Source of the DNA: Paraburkholderia lacunae
Lineage (GTDB): Bacteria; Pseudomonadota; Gammaproteobacteria; Burkholderiales; Burkholderiaceae
Length of the DNA stretch: 50,421 bases
Assembly: GCF_003353175.1 (NCBI RefSeq)
Contig: NZ_QHKS01000040.1
Span: forward strand, 1 to 50,421
Reading direction: 5' to 3'
The notes beneath the pieces were generated by a model, which worked only from the letters and a program-made list of their open reading frames with translations, was not told where the DNA came from and did no database searches. How positions within the stretch are numbered: the first letter of the stretch is position 1; each line of letters opens with the position of its first letter. This document shows, one piece after another, positions 1 to 8,881 of the stretch. The position numbers were made by a program, and so were the translations under genes.

Positions 1-67
1 CGTTCACACGCTGTCCTTCAACGCCGTGTGAGATTCAAACCGTTAAATACAGAGTCAAAATCAACGT

Positions 68-182
68 CAAAACCCGACATTTCTAAATAGCTGCCACTGC
101 GACATTTCAGGATGGCTTTGACATAAGGTGTCAGAGCTTTTTAGTAATGTCTGGTTCTGGCTCATTAGAAATGTCCGGTTTT
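68..182. repeat. Facing inverted repeats resembling IS ends
   Basis: The 16-mer AACCCGACATTTCTAA at 71-86 is the inverse complement, with one mismatch, of TTAGAAATGTCCGGTT at 165-180. A direct variant, TTAGTAATGTCTGGTT, lies at 141-156, and a short GACATTTC copy at 101-108. Such iterated motifs just outside a transposase gene look like transposase-binding sites at IS ends. The opposite orientation of the first copy suggests that the end of a second related element, lying left of the window, abuts this one. Confidence 0.55.
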
Positions 183-692
183 CCCGGCTCCAGGCCGGCT
201 GCTGTGGCGCATGCTGCGGCATGAGCACAGCCCGGGAGCCGGACATGAACGGACGTGGATTCATCACGATCAGCATGCACGAGCTCGAGCGCGTGAAGAT
301 CATCGAATCGGTCGTCCAGCGGCGGCTGACGATCGTGCTGGCGGCTGAGCGGCTGCAGCTGAGTGAGCGTCAGGTCAGCCGGCTGGTGCGGCGCTACGAG
401 GCTGCCGGACCGGCCGGACTGGTGTCGGCGCGGCGTGGGCAACCGAGTAACCGCGAGCTGCCGGTGGATCTGCGTGCACGGGCGATGGCGCTGGTGCGTG
501 AGCGCTACGCCGATTTCGGGCCGACGCTGGCGTGCGAGAAGCTCGCTGAATGTCATGGCGTGGTGCTGGCGAAGGAAACCGTGCGGCGCTGGATGCGGGA
601 TGCCGGGCTGTGGATTCCACGCAAACAGCGGCCGCCGAAACTCCACCAGCCGAGAAACCGCCGCGCCTGTCTGGGCGAGCTGATCCGGATCG
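131..692 (+). mobile_element. Truncated IS element, ISNCY-like transposase N-terminal part
   Basis: The frame from ATG 245 (alternative 275) encodes about 150 residues of a transposase N-terminus. It has a helix-turn-helix segment (LAAERLQLSERQVSRLVRRY), then a second DNA-binding region ending in ACLGELIRI. In ISNCY/IS1202-type transposases this is followed by the DDE catalytic core. Here homology stops at about 690 and the frame closes at 748 after unrelated residues, so the catalytic domain is gone and the element cannot transpose by itself. The repeats at 141-180 would be its left end. Family assignment is by recognition only. The right breakpoint joins a toxin-gene fragment. Confidence 0.7.
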
Positions 693-696
693 CCGG

Positions 697-894
697 CTGG
701 CTGATTTCCCTGATTCCGACGGGCGGGTCGACGAGTTGCGTGAACTGAACATGATCCAGTTTCGACAGGTAATCTCTGGCGCGAACAGGGTCGTCTATCA
801 GGTCACAGACGACATGGTCTATGTCCACGTCGTCTGCGACTCCCGCATGGATCTCACGGCCCTACTCCATCGACGCCTACTTCGATCGATTTAG
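697..894 (+). pseudogene. C-terminal remnant of a RelE/ParE-type toxin gene
   Basis: About 65 codons in frame with position 697 read LADFPDSDGRVDELREL, then FRQVISGANRVVYQV and later DLTALLHRRLLRSI before the stop at 892-894. This matches the C-terminal half of RelE/ParE toxins: the FP-x-x-GR-x-V-x-EL motif, the strand with R-V-x-Y-x-V, and the closing RDL helix. The N-terminal half and any antitoxin are missing, replaced by the truncated transposase. Family members are mRNA interferases or gyrase poisons, but this fragment has no start of its own and is inferred to be inactive. Confidence 0.65.
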
Positions 895-1072
895 CTTGGT
901 CCATGCAGAGTTGTGCCCTCTTCCTTCCGGATCAGAATTCACGACTCGAGCGCCTTCCGAAACGCAATCCAGTTGAGCACCGCCCGCGTATCGCCAGTCG
1001 ATACATCGTAAGCGTGCAGAAATCGGCGTCTAGTACTCAGCGATCTGACCGTGCAGGCTATGTCCACTGATT

Positions 1073-1350
1073 TGAACTGCACCCAAAAAGTTGGACCTCA
1101 TTTTGAGGTGCTTTTATGCGATACAGCGAGAAGAAGAAGTTGGCTGCAACGGAAGATTATTGCTCGGGCCACGACGGTCTCATACGGGTAGCCGCAAGAC
1201 ATGGCGTAGACGTGTCGTTACGACGCATATGGGCGGCAATCTATCGATCACATGGCGCATCGGGGCTCGTACGCGGACACGGCATCAATGCGAACCTGCC
1301 GCGCAAGTGGATCAAGCTGCACCAGCAACGGCTCTGTCAAGTTGGCGAGC
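1073..1350 (+). mobile_element. Decayed 5' end of an IS3-family element (orfA remnant)
   Basis: Position 1073 begins TGAACTGCACCCAAAAAGTT, a sequence typical of an IS3-family terminal repeat. The ATG at 1116 opens an orfA-like product beginning MRYSEKKKLAATEDYCSG with RHGVDVSLRRIWAAIYRSHG, the helix-turn-helix N-terminus of an orfA. Similarity fades after about residue 70, and the frame runs into unrelated sequence until 1505. There is no orfB and no right end. Nothing recognisable lies between here and the stop of the DUF3443 gene at 1517. Confidence 0.55.
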
Positions 1351-1516
1351 GCCGGCTACCTGTGCGTCTAAAGAGTAGTGATCCTTATCAGATAACATTC
1401 CTGCGGGTCGGCTGGTGGCTGTTCTCGGCACGGTTGCTCACGCGTGCAGCCGCCTTGACGAAAACGTGCTTCACATGCGCATCCGACACAAAGATGGCAG
1501 ATTAATGCGGCGTATC

Positions 1517-2797
1517 TCAGTACGCAATATAGGGCCCCGCTCCGCCAGGGGTCGATTGCTGCTCGACGGCGGCATAGACGTTACGCCCGTAGAAAAACGG
1601 CATGCCCCAGACAAAGATCGCCGGGGAAACGTATGCCGGACCGGCTAGCAGCGGCACTACTGAGTTGCCGCCACGGTTCTGCTTGAGTTCCGTGCCATTG
1701 CCGACGTCAAACGAGACAGCACTGTTCGTGCCGTTTGCACCTTCAATCATGGCGCTCAACTGCTGAGTCGATGCGGGGCAGTAATACAGGCTGTTTGGGC
1801 TCGCGCAGACAGGCAGCATGCTGGTTTGAAAGAACAGTCCGTTCGAACCACTGTCCACGATGCTCCTTGAGTAGCTCGTTCCATTTAGCACGGTCATGAA
1901 CGTGCCGCTGGACGGACTGAGCCCGATCACCTGCGCGTTGCCCAAGCCATTATTGCTCTGCGTACCGATGCCGAACACGAGTTGGCCGGTGAGCGAAGTT
2001 TGGCCGCTCGGCGAGGCGGCTGGCAACATCAATATCGAACCATTGTTATTGATCGCGAAGTAGGGAATCGGATTGCCAACCTGCAGGTTCTCGGCGACGG
2101 CGGTCGACGTGCAACTGTTTCCGACGCAGCCATAGTAGGTCGCCGGCACGGCAGTTCGCACGCAGGCCGGACCGCAATCGTGCTTGAACACGCCAATGCC
2201 GAGCACCCCGTTGGCTGCCAGACTAGCAGGAGTGTTGCGCGACGCGCCGAGACTGCTGCAGTCCGACGGTATCGCGCCATAGTTTGGGTCAATCACCTGA
2301 ATGGGTAGCGACGCCGCTTTCTCACCACCGATCAGTACATCGGCGAGCTGTACAGAACCCCATGTGTAACCGTCGAAGAACTGCATGCACTCGGCAAGCG
2401 GATTGCCCGCACCATCCTTCTGTTGCGACAGCATGAACGACGGCGGCAGTTGCGAGGCGAACACGCGCAGCCCCGACGATCCGGTGTCGACCTGCACGTG
2501 ATCCACGGTTTGACACTGCGTTGTGTCCCGCATACAGAGCGTGACGCTGACGAAGGGCATATTCGGCACACCGATCACGCCGAAATCGACGGTCAGCGCC
2601 GCGGCGTTAGAGGCCAGCACTGGCGGCGCAGGGGGCGTATTCGTGACCGTCTGCGCCGGTGCCGATGCACTGGACCCGCTACTGCTCCCACCACCGCCAC
2701 CCCCTCCCCCGCATCCGGCCATTAACACCGCAAGCAATGTGGTTGCGAGAAGCTTGAGAAGCGGACCTGAACCACGGGGCGAATCTGAGTCGCGCAT
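1517..2797 (-). CDS. DUF3443 lipoprotein with pepsin-like aspartic protease motifs
   Basis: The product has 426 residues. The start was placed at ATG 2797 because it opens a lipoprotein signal: hydrophobic residues 12-27 and a lipobox ending at Cys29, followed by a Gly/Ser-rich linker. It is recognised as a DUF3443 protein. Visible motifs are DTGSSG at 104-109, a flap-like segment around Tyr144 ending in VLIGG, GVLGIG at 197-202, and DSGSNG at 315-320. Order and spacing resemble a bilobal pepsin-like fold with two catalytic Asp residues (104 and 315). It should be anchored in the envelope facing the periplasm or outside. It follows the DUF2844 gene by 10 bases, so the two are probably co-transcribed. 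Proteolysis is inferred and the substrate unknown. Confidence 0.85.
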   Translation of the reverse strand: MRDSDSPRGSGPLLKLLATTLLAVLMAGCGGGGGGGGSSSGSSASAPAQTVTNTPPAPPVLASNAAALTVDFGVIGVPNMPFVSVTLCMRDTTQCQTVDHVQVDTGSSGLRVFASQLPPSFMLSQQKDGAGNPLAECMQFFDGYTWGSVQLADVLIGGEKAASLPIQVIDPNYGAIPSDCSSLGASRNTPASLAANGVLGIGVFKHDCGPACVRTAVPATYYGCVGNSCTSTAVAENLQVGNPIPYFAINNNGSILMLPAASPSGQTSLTGQLVFGIGTQSNNGLGNAQVIGLSPSSGTFMTVLNGTSYSRSIVDSGSNGLFFQTSMLPVCASPNSLYYCPASTQQLSAMIEGANGTNSAVSFDVGNGTELKQNRGGNSVVPLLAGPAYVSPAIFVWGMPFFYGRNVYAAVEQQSTPGGAGPYIAY

Positions 2798-2807
2798 GAT
2801 CGCCCCG

Positions 2808-3266
2808 CTAATTAATGACGCTGGCGTCGACGCCGGGCGGGAGCGCTTGCGGCAAATAGGCGTAGCCTGCGAACGCACGTAAATGGCCGGCCGAGAATAC
2901 CACCAGAGCATCGTTCGAAACGGCAAGCGGGCTTGCCCGGCGCGTCGCGATGGCCGCGACGTATTGATCGAAAGCTTTGCCCAGCGTAGCCTTGAGATTC
3001 GGCAATGTCGGTCCCTCCCAAGCGACGCCGAACACGATTCCGTTTGCCGCGACATACTCGCGCACCACAGTGCCCGAGGGCAGCGTCATCGTATGCACGG
3101 TGTAGGCGGCTTGCGATGTGACGCTATGTACCGTGGCATGCATTTGAATCTGATCGCTACCTACGTCGCTGACCCTCTCTCCAAGCGTGGCGTACGCGAG
3201 TGAAGACAAGGCGCAAGTCGCCACGGGCATTGCGCAAGCAATGCCAATCCGATATATATTCTTCAC
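2808..3266 (-). CDS. DUF2844 secreted protein
   Basis: The product has 152 residues, with a GTG start preceded by a strong ribosome-binding site (GGGGGAGGA). A signal peptide is visible, with likely cleavage after AYA at residue 26. The rest is a small beta-rich domain (VHTMTLPSGTVVREYV, NGIVFGVAWEGP) of the DUF2844 type, with no catalytic motif that I can see. In Burkholderiales DUF2844 genes commonly sit directly before DUF3443 genes, as here, so the pair probably acts together in the periplasm. The function is unknown; a substrate, inhibitor or partner of the downstream pepsin-like protein are possibilities only. Confidence 0.85.
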   Translation of the reverse strand: MKNIYRIGIACAMPVATCALSSLAYATLGERVSDVGSDQIQMHATVHSVTSQAAYTVHTMTLPSGTVVREYVAANGIVFGVAWEGPTLPNLKATLGKAFDQYVAAIATRRASPLAVSNDALVVFSAGHLRAFAGYAYLPQALPPGVDASVIN

Positions 3267-4386
3267 GAGTCCTCCCCCTGAAAACAGCCTGGTCGGCAGT
3301 TTTCACGGCCCCTTATTAATCTCTAATGCAAACCATTTGTCGGTCTTTCGTCGCTCGACTTTTCAATGGGCTCAGCTGATTGCATCAAAAATGCGTTGGC
3401 GTTTCCGTGTCCACGCGTGCGAGGTCTGTATCGCTTCCCTGGATTGTTCTGGGCTTCATATCGGTCGCCGCAGACTCGCTCGTGAATCTGTTACTGCAAC
3501 GGCTGTGCCATGAGCGCGCAAACCCTTTCCGCGCGACAAACAGCATTGTTCCAATGTTGTCGGCGGGCGCGGCACAGGCGCCTCATGTTTCGCAGCTGTT
3601 ACACACGCAAGGGCTCGACCCGGTTCAAAAATGGCCGTTTCTCAAGGGTGCGAGAGAGACCATGCCCTCCGCAAGTCCATGGTGCATAAGGCCGGCGCGG
3701 GAGGCCTGTTGAATGTTCAGGCACAGCGTGGCGGCAACGAATAGGAAGTCAAACCTGTTTCAACATTGAGACCGGATCGGGGCCATAGATGCCCGCGAAA
3801 CACCTTTTCCGACCTATTTCGGGTCCAGTTCAGTCAACGGATTGACTCCATCCACCACTGGCTTCCGCCGATCGCTTCGATAGACGAAACTTCGCTTCGG
3901 TCTTCGAGGGGAGGCCCTCCACGAGGCGACCCGTCCCTCGATTTTTCGGCCTGCCCCTCCCTCGGGTGGCAGGCTTCTCTTTTTTTCGTTCGATTCATCG
4001 GGGCTTTGCCACGAGGCTCGTCAAGCAACTGTCGGGCAACTGCGGCATGAACCGGATGGGGAATGGTCGTTACAGGTCCCTGAACGGCCAATCCCAATGG
4101 CCAATCCAATGACCGTTTCAAAACAGTCATGAGACGTTCCAGGCGCTTCGCCATAACATAAGCCGCCGAGGGATAACGAGCCAAATTCAATCAACTTACG
4201 ACTCGACCACTCTATTATTGGCGTCCCGATTTGAAACCTCCGGCGGACACAGCCTGGGAATGGTGTGGCTTGCATCCTGCCCCGCAATGCGTCTTGCGCA
4301 TTCATGCTGCAGATATGCAGAAAGCCGGGTGCGACACGTCGCATCCGGCAAACCGGGATTCCAACAGGTATCAGGCGCCAGATGTC
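3267..4386. other. Gene-poor 1.1-kb interval
   Basis: I see no credible gene on either strand. Open frames here lack ribosome-binding sites and family resemblance. The right part (about 3267-3400) must hold the promoter of the DUF2844/DUF3443 pair. The only distinct element is a terminator-like hairpin at 3949-3986. The interval ends at the stop codon of the solute-binding protein gene. Confidence 0.5.
3949..3986 (+). terminator. Rho-independent terminator-like hairpin with no upstream gene
   Basis: GCCTGCC at 3949-3955 pairs perfectly with GGCAGGC at 3968-3974 across a 12-base loop, followed by TTCTCTTTTTTT. The arrangement would terminate plus-strand transcription, but no recognised plus-strand gene ends upstream. 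It may close an undetected small RNA or a lost gene. Confidence 0.5.
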
Positions 4387-5532
4387 CTACATTTTTATAA
4401 CGTCCATCACCGATTTTCTTTTGTCCTTGAACTGGTAAATCGTGATGGCGGCGTCTTTCAGATCACCGTGCGAGTCGAACGCGATCCGCCCGATCACCCC
4501 GTCGTACTGTGTCGCGGGAATCGCAGCCAGCACCGTGGCTCGTTCCGTCGAATTGGCACGCTTCATGGCGTCGTAGATTACGTAGATTGCGTCGTAGGCG
4601 AACGGTGCGTACGCGTCGACCGGCACCTTGTAGCGTGCAGTGTAGCGTCGATCGAAATCCCGCCCTTTCGGCATCTGCGACAGCGCGAGTCCAGCTTCGG
4701 AGCAGACAACATTTGATATTGCGTCGCCTGCAAGACTGACCATCTTGATAGTGCAGGCGCCGTCTCCACCAAGCACGGGAGCCGTGACCCCCAGATTCGC
4801 CGCCTGTTTTGCAAGCGGACCAGCCGTCGCGTCAGAACCGCCATACATGATGACGTCGGGCCGGAGCCCCTTTACCTTCGTCAGAATGGCACGGAAGTCA
4901 GTCGCCTTGTCGTTGGTAGCTTCGCGCGCGATGATCTTCCCCCCGTTCGCGTTCGCCGCCTTGACGAACTCGTCGGCGAGACCTTGCCCGTATGCCGTCG
5001 AATCGTCGATCACGGCGATACGTTTGGCGTGCAGCGAAGCAAGCGCATAGCGGGCGAGCGCCGGTCCCTGCAGTGCATCGGTTGCGACCATGCGAAACGT
5101 CGTCTTGTACCCTTGCTGCGTGTACGCTGGGTTCGTCGAGCCCTGCGATATCTGCACGACCTGTGCTTCGCTATAGATGCGCGATGCCGGAATCGATACA
5201 CCGGAATTGATGTCGCCGACAACGGCCACAACGCCATCGTCAACCAGCTTCTGTGCGACCTGCGTGCCCGTGCGCGGATCGGCTGCGTCGTCCTGCGAAT
5301 CCAGTTGGAGACGCACCGGCTTGCCGCCGATCACGGGATGCTGGCTGTTGATTTCATCGATGGCGAGGCGCGCCGCGTTCTCGCTGTCCTTGCCCATGTT
5401 CGCGAGCTGGCCGGTGAGCGGCGCGGCGTGACCGATCAGCACGACGACAGGAGAGGCGTCGGCTGCATGTGCCGATGCATGAATGGCGGCCAGCACGACC
5501 ACGCCGACCACGGAACGAAAAGTAGAATTCAC
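4387..5532 (-). CDS. Branched-chain-amino-acid-type ABC transporter substrate-binding protein
   Basis: The product has 381 residues, with a GTG start at 5532 preceded by GAGG. Signal peptide with cleavage predicted after AHA at residue 23. The mature part is a type I periplasmic binding protein of the LivK/Peripla_BP_6 family: an opening strand with HAAPLTGQLANMGKD, then VVAVVGDINSGVSIP, the S-x-G-S-T-N-P region, and a C-terminal lobe ending in ITIYQFKDKRKSVMDVIKM. It captures a small ligand for import. No permease or ATPase gene lies nearby. Its position after the amidase and DUF2848 genes suggests the ligand is an amide or ureide, but this is inference. Likely the last gene of that unit, 130 bases after the amidase stop. 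Confidence 0.85.
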   Translation of the reverse strand: MNSTFRSVVGVVVLAAIHASAHAADASPVVVLIGHAAPLTGQLANMGKDSENAARLAIDEINSQHPVIGGKPVRLQLDSQDDAADPRTGTQVAQKLVDDGVVAVVGDINSGVSIPASRIYSEAQVVQISQGSTNPAYTQQGYKTTFRMVATDALQGPALARYALASLHAKRIAVIDDSTAYGQGLADEFVKAANANGGKIIAREATNDKATDFRAILTKVKGLRPDVIMYGGSDATAGPLAKQAANLGVTAPVLGGDGACTIKMVSLAGDAISNVVCSEAGLALSQMPKGRDFDRRYTARYKVPVDAYAPFAYDAIYVIYDAMKRANSTERATVLAAIPATQYDGVIGRIAFDSHGDLKDAAITIYQFKDKRKSVMDVIKM

Positions 5533-5662
5533 GGGCTGCCTCACTTCTGTAGTGGATGTGTCGAATGGCGCTCTGTCGATCCCGATGCGCCTGAAAACCA
5601 GTATTCGATCGCCGTAATTGCGCGTCCAACGACAAATTCTTTTTGCCGCCGATAAACAAACC

Positions 5663-7018
5663 TTATGCCGCCACGACGGGCACGCTCGCACGCAGCAATG
5701 CCTCGACGCTGCGCGCTATCGAGAGAATCGATGCATCGGCGAGCGCGGGTCCGCAGATCGAAAGGCCGACGGGCAGTTCGCCCTCGTTGTGGCAAGGCAG
5801 TGTGAGCGCGCATCCGTCCATGAAATTCACGACACTCGGGTTCCGTAGAACTTTCGCGTTCACCGCAAAAAATGCCTCATCGTCGTGCTCGACGCCGGCA
5901 ATCACCGGCGGCACGATCGCGACCGTCGGCATCAGCCATGCATCGAAACTCGCAAGTCTCGTACGTGCGTCTCGCACGAAGCGCTCGCGCGCGGCAAGCA
6001 GGTCGATATAGTCGGCGGCGCCGCGCCCTTCGCCGATGCGCAGACGGGTGAGTACGCGCGGGTCGTAACCTTCAGCGTGGCTTGCGACATGCTCGCGATG
6101 CCACGCCCAAGCCTGCGCCGCCGTGATGCCCGCAAGCGGAAGGTGGCCGGCAACCTCATGCAACTCTGGAAACGCAAAGCGCTCGACCGACGCGCCCGCG
6201 CGCCTCAGCATGCTGATCGCGCGGTTGAACGCCGTACTCACGGTCTCGTCCAGATCGTCTGAGACATAGTCCGACGTGACCCCGAAGCGAAGCCCCGTAA
6301 GCGGGCGCGGCGTGGTATCGAGCGCTTGCCCCGACACGACACGATCGATGAGCGTGCAACAGTCGACGCTTCGCGCGATCGGGCCGATCGAGTCGAAGGA
6401 TGTGGACAGCGGCACCGCGCCGTCGAGCGGCACGCGGCGTGCGGTCGGCTTGAAACTGACGAGACCGCAAAATGCAGCGGGAATGCGGACCGAGCCCCCC
6501 GTGTCGGTGCCTAGTGCGGCTGCGACATGTCCGAGTGCGACGGATGTCGCCGCCCCGGAACTGGAACCGCCCGCCAGACGGCTCGGATCGAACGGATTCA
6601 GCGGCGTGCCATAGTGAGGATTGAGTCCGAGGCCGGAGAACGCGAACTCGCTCATATTCGTGCGGCCGACGAACACCGCGCCTGCCTCGCGCAATCGTGC
6701 GACGGCGGCTGCGTCGCGGACGGCGGGCGCCGCTCCGCGCAAGATTCGCGAGCCTGCCGTCGTCACCTGGCCTTTGACGTCGAACAGGTCTTTCACGGAC
6801 ACAGGCACGCCTGCCAGCGCCGAAGGCACATAACCCCGATCGCGGAATGCGTCGCTGCTGGAGGCGGCTTCGCGCGCCGCCGAACGGTCAATATGCGTGT
6901 AGGTTGATCCACCGCGCACCACGTCGGCATCGATGGCGGCGAGGCTCGCGTCGAGCAACTGGCCCGCCGATACGGTCTTTGTCGCAAGCGCTTTGCCTGT
7001 TTGACGGATGGTGCGCAT
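5663..7018 (-). CDS. Amidase signature family hydrolase
   Basis: The product has 451 residues from ATG 7018, which lies 5 bases after the stop of the DUF2848 gene. The Ser-cisSer-Lys triad of the amidase signature family is visible: Lys76 in VSVKDLFDVKG, Ser152 in the GGSSSG motif, and Ser176 in DTGGSVRIPAAFCG. These enzymes hydrolyse carboxamides (amides, allophanate, ureide intermediates) in the cytoplasm. Length is normal. The reading frame continues upstream without a stop, but the longer versions overlap DUF2848 and lack resemblance. Context with an AllA-like lyase suggests ureide-nitrogen use; the exact substrate cannot be told. Confidence 0.88.
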   Translation of the reverse strand: MRTIRQTGKALATKTVSAGQLLDASLAAIDADVVRGGSTYTHIDRSAAREAASSSDAFRDRGYVPSALAGVPVSVKDLFDVKGQVTTAGSRILRGAAPAVRDAAAVARLREAGAVFVGRTNMSEFAFSGLGLNPHYGTPLNPFDPSRLAGGSSSGAATSVALGHVAAALGTDTGGSVRIPAAFCGLVSFKPTARRVPLDGAVPLSTSFDSIGPIARSVDCCTLIDRVVSGQALDTTPRPLTGLRFGVTSDYVSDDLDETVSTAFNRAISMLRRAGASVERFAFPELHEVAGHLPLAGITAAQAWAWHREHVASHAEGYDPRVLTRLRIGEGRGAADYIDLLAARERFVRDARTRLASFDAWLMPTVAIVPPVIAGVEHDDEAFFAVNAKVLRNPSVVNFMDGCALTLPCHNEGELPVGLSICGPALADASILSIARSVEALLRASVPVVAA

Positions 7019-7023
7019 CGCGG

Positions 7024-7707
7024 TCACTCCGTGTGCGCAAGCGCATCGACCGAATAACGGTGCCAGAGGCTGCGTCCGAGGATGGGGTCGTGCAGTTCCA
7101 GCACGTAAGCGACGGCCGGCGTCAATGGACCGAGCACCGGCTGCGTGCCGCAAAACAGCACAGTCTCCGGAATCATCGACATCGCACCGAACGCACGCCA
7201 AATCAACGGCTCGGGATGCATCAGCCGCGCAAGCGTGCCTTCCTGATAGCGGATGCGCTCACCAGTTGAGTCGATGCGCCAGCTGCGCGCGATCAGCGCA
7301 TCCCAATGCGCAGCCACTTCCGAATAACGCCAGAGCGCCCGGCCGAGCGGCTTCGCGCACATCTGTTTCGACACGGCAACGTCATAGCCCTCGACCTTGC
7401 GGTCCGTGTGATCCGAGCCGAGGCCTACCAGCAGGCCATCCGCCTCCGTCTGGATCAGCACGACTTCGACCTCACCCGACGAATGCGCGCCGATCACTTC
7501 GATGCTCTCCGCCGTCGTCAGCAGCTCGGGCGTGACTTCGTAGAAGCATGGCACGGTCGATGGCCTGCGCACGCCGATCGCTTCCAGTTCGCGGATATGA
7601 TGCTCGACCTCGACGCTGTCCCTACCGGCCCAGCCCGCGATCACGAGCCGGCTCGCAGTCACTTCAATCGGCGTTCCGCCTTCGATTTCACATGCCACTT
7701 TTTTCAT
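7024..7707 (-). CDS. DUF2848 domain protein
   Basis: The product has 227 residues from ATG 7707 (upstream GCGATG, no perfect ribosome-binding site). It is recognised as DUF2848, a family regularly found beside amidase and transport genes. Visible stretches are GAHSSGEVEVVLIQTEADGL (an H-S-x-E pattern), VGLGSDHTDRKVEGYDVAVS (a D-H-T-D segment), and a C-terminal LELHDPILGR. The H/E/D residues resemble the metal-site pattern of fumarylacetoacetase-like proteins, but this is only a suggestion. First gene of the DUF2848-amidase unit, transcribed away from the LysR gene at 7906. Confidence 0.8.
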   Translation of the reverse strand: MKKVACEIEGGTPIEVTASRLVIAGWAGRDSVEVEHHIRELEAIGVRRPSTVPCFYEVTPELLTTAESIEVIGAHSSGEVEVVLIQTEADGLLVGLGSDHTDRKVEGYDVAVSKQMCAKPLGRALWRYSEVAAHWDALIARSWRIDSTGERIRYQEGTLARLMHPEPLIWRAFGAMSMIPETVLFCGTQPVLGPLTPAVAYVLELHDPILGRSLWHRYSVDALAHTE

Positions 7708-7905
7708 CGCAACGTCCTTTCGTTTGACAGCCCCCTCGCCGACGGCGGTTGTGCGCCTGCATCGGCATTCGTTGCGAAGTTTTGGCGCTCGGCGCGCCCG
7801 TGTCCAACAAATTAAAGTTGTCGCGCCGGAGAAAAATTTCTTGTCGCATGGCGCGAAGGACAGCACTACACTGAACCATTCTCGCTTGGCTCGTCAGGGT
7901 TGCAA
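7708..7905. promoter_or_regulatory. Divergent promoter between DUF2848 and LysR genes
   Basis: This 198-base gap separates divergent starts at 7707 and 7906. That is the usual place for a LysR protein to bind and control both itself and the catabolic genes. The segment around 7810-7850 is locally AT-rich with imperfect dyads. No unambiguous T-N11-A box could be assigned by eye. AGGG at 7896-7899 is the ribosome-binding site for the LysR ATG. Confidence 0.5.
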
Positions 7906-8850
7906 ATGAATCTGCGATTTCTGGAAACGTTTGTCTGGCTCGCGCGACTGCGCAGCTTTCGTCTGACGGCTGAGCGGCTGCACGCAACCCAGGCAGCGAT
8001 TTCCAGCCGCATTTCGGCGTTGGAACAGGAACTTGGCGTGCGGCTCTTCGAACGCGGCCCCAAAGAAGCAACGCTCACGCAGGACGGCACGAAGGCGTTG
8101 CCGTTCGCAGAACAGATGCTGAAGCTGAATGAGGCGATGATCTCGAGCGTCGGCGATCGCTCGAAGGTTTCGGGGTTGCTGCGGGTAGGCGCGATCGAAT
8201 CGATCGTTCACACGTGGTTGCCGGATCTCCTCAAGCACATCCGGGAGGAATATCCGAATCTCGTGATCGAACTGACCAGCGACACGTCAAGCAATCTGTC
8301 GACACAACTGCTCAATGGCCATGTCGACGTCTCGTTTCAGACGACGAGCGTCACGGGCTCTGACATGACGAATGTCCCACTAGGCAGCCTTCCGATGCGC
8401 TGGATGGCGAGCCCGGCGCTCAACCTGTCAGCGCAGGCGTTAACGGCGGCTGAACTCGCTGCCTACCCGGTGATCAGTTTCGCGCGTCATTCGCCGCCGC
8501 ACGAATTTCTCACTGGCTTGTTCGCCGCAAGCGGCGACGTACAGGTGCAGATCAACTGCCTGTCGTCGGTGGCCGCCATCATCCGGCTCGTTGTCGATGG
8601 ATTCGGCATTGCCGTGCTGCCTCCCGCGTTCGTCATGCGCGAGCTCGAAGCCGGTCAACTGCATCTGCTGCAAGTGACGCATCGGGTGCCCGCGTTACCG
8701 CTAGTCGCCGTGTTTCGGCGCACACCCGACAGCCTGCTTCCCGAGTCCATCACGCGGCTTGCGCTCAACGTGGTGCTCGACTTCAGCCTGAAGCATGGGT
8801 CTGAATTCGCGCTGTTCCCACCGACGGACGAAACGATTTCGCGCATCTGA
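7906..8850 (+). CDS. LysR-family transcriptional regulator of the ureide/amide cluster
   Basis: The product has 314 residues. ATG 7906 was preferred over TTG 7900 because AGGG sits at the right distance. Residues 1-60 form the LysR winged helix (FLETFVWLARLRSFRLTAERL, then ISSRISALEQELGVRLFER), followed by a linker helix and a periplasmic-binding-like effector domain (residues about 90-290). It is divergent from DUF2848-amidase and followed after 31 bases by the AllA-like gene, so it very likely controls this cluster in response to a pathway intermediate. The effector is unknown. Confidence 0.9.
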   Translation: MNLRFLETFVWLARLRSFRLTAERLHATQAAISSRISALEQELGVRLFERGPKEATLTQDGTKALPFAEQMLKLNEAMISSVGDRSKVSGLLRVGAIESIVHTWLPDLLKHIREEYPNLVIELTSDTSSNLSTQLLNGHVDVSFQTTSVTGSDMTNVPLGSLPMRWMASPALNLSAQALTAAELAAYPVISFARHSPPHEFLTGLFAASGDVQVQINCLSSVAAIIRLVVDGFGIAVLPPAFVMRELEAGQLHLLQVTHRVPALPLVAVFRRTPDSLLPESITRLALNVVLDFSLKHGSEFALFPPTDETISRI

Positions 8851-8881
8851 ACGATCCAATCATCAACACGAGTACTCCGAC

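Noticed and set aside
939..1020. Minus-strand stretch reading LHAYDVSTGDTRAVLNWIAF
   Set aside because: Looks protein-like, but has no start and I cannot place it in a family; left as possible debris between IS fragments.
2798..3055. Upstream extension of the DUF3443 reading frame
   Set aside because: Would overlap the DUF2844 gene and bury the lipoprotein signal; ATG 2797 starts just before the signal sequence.
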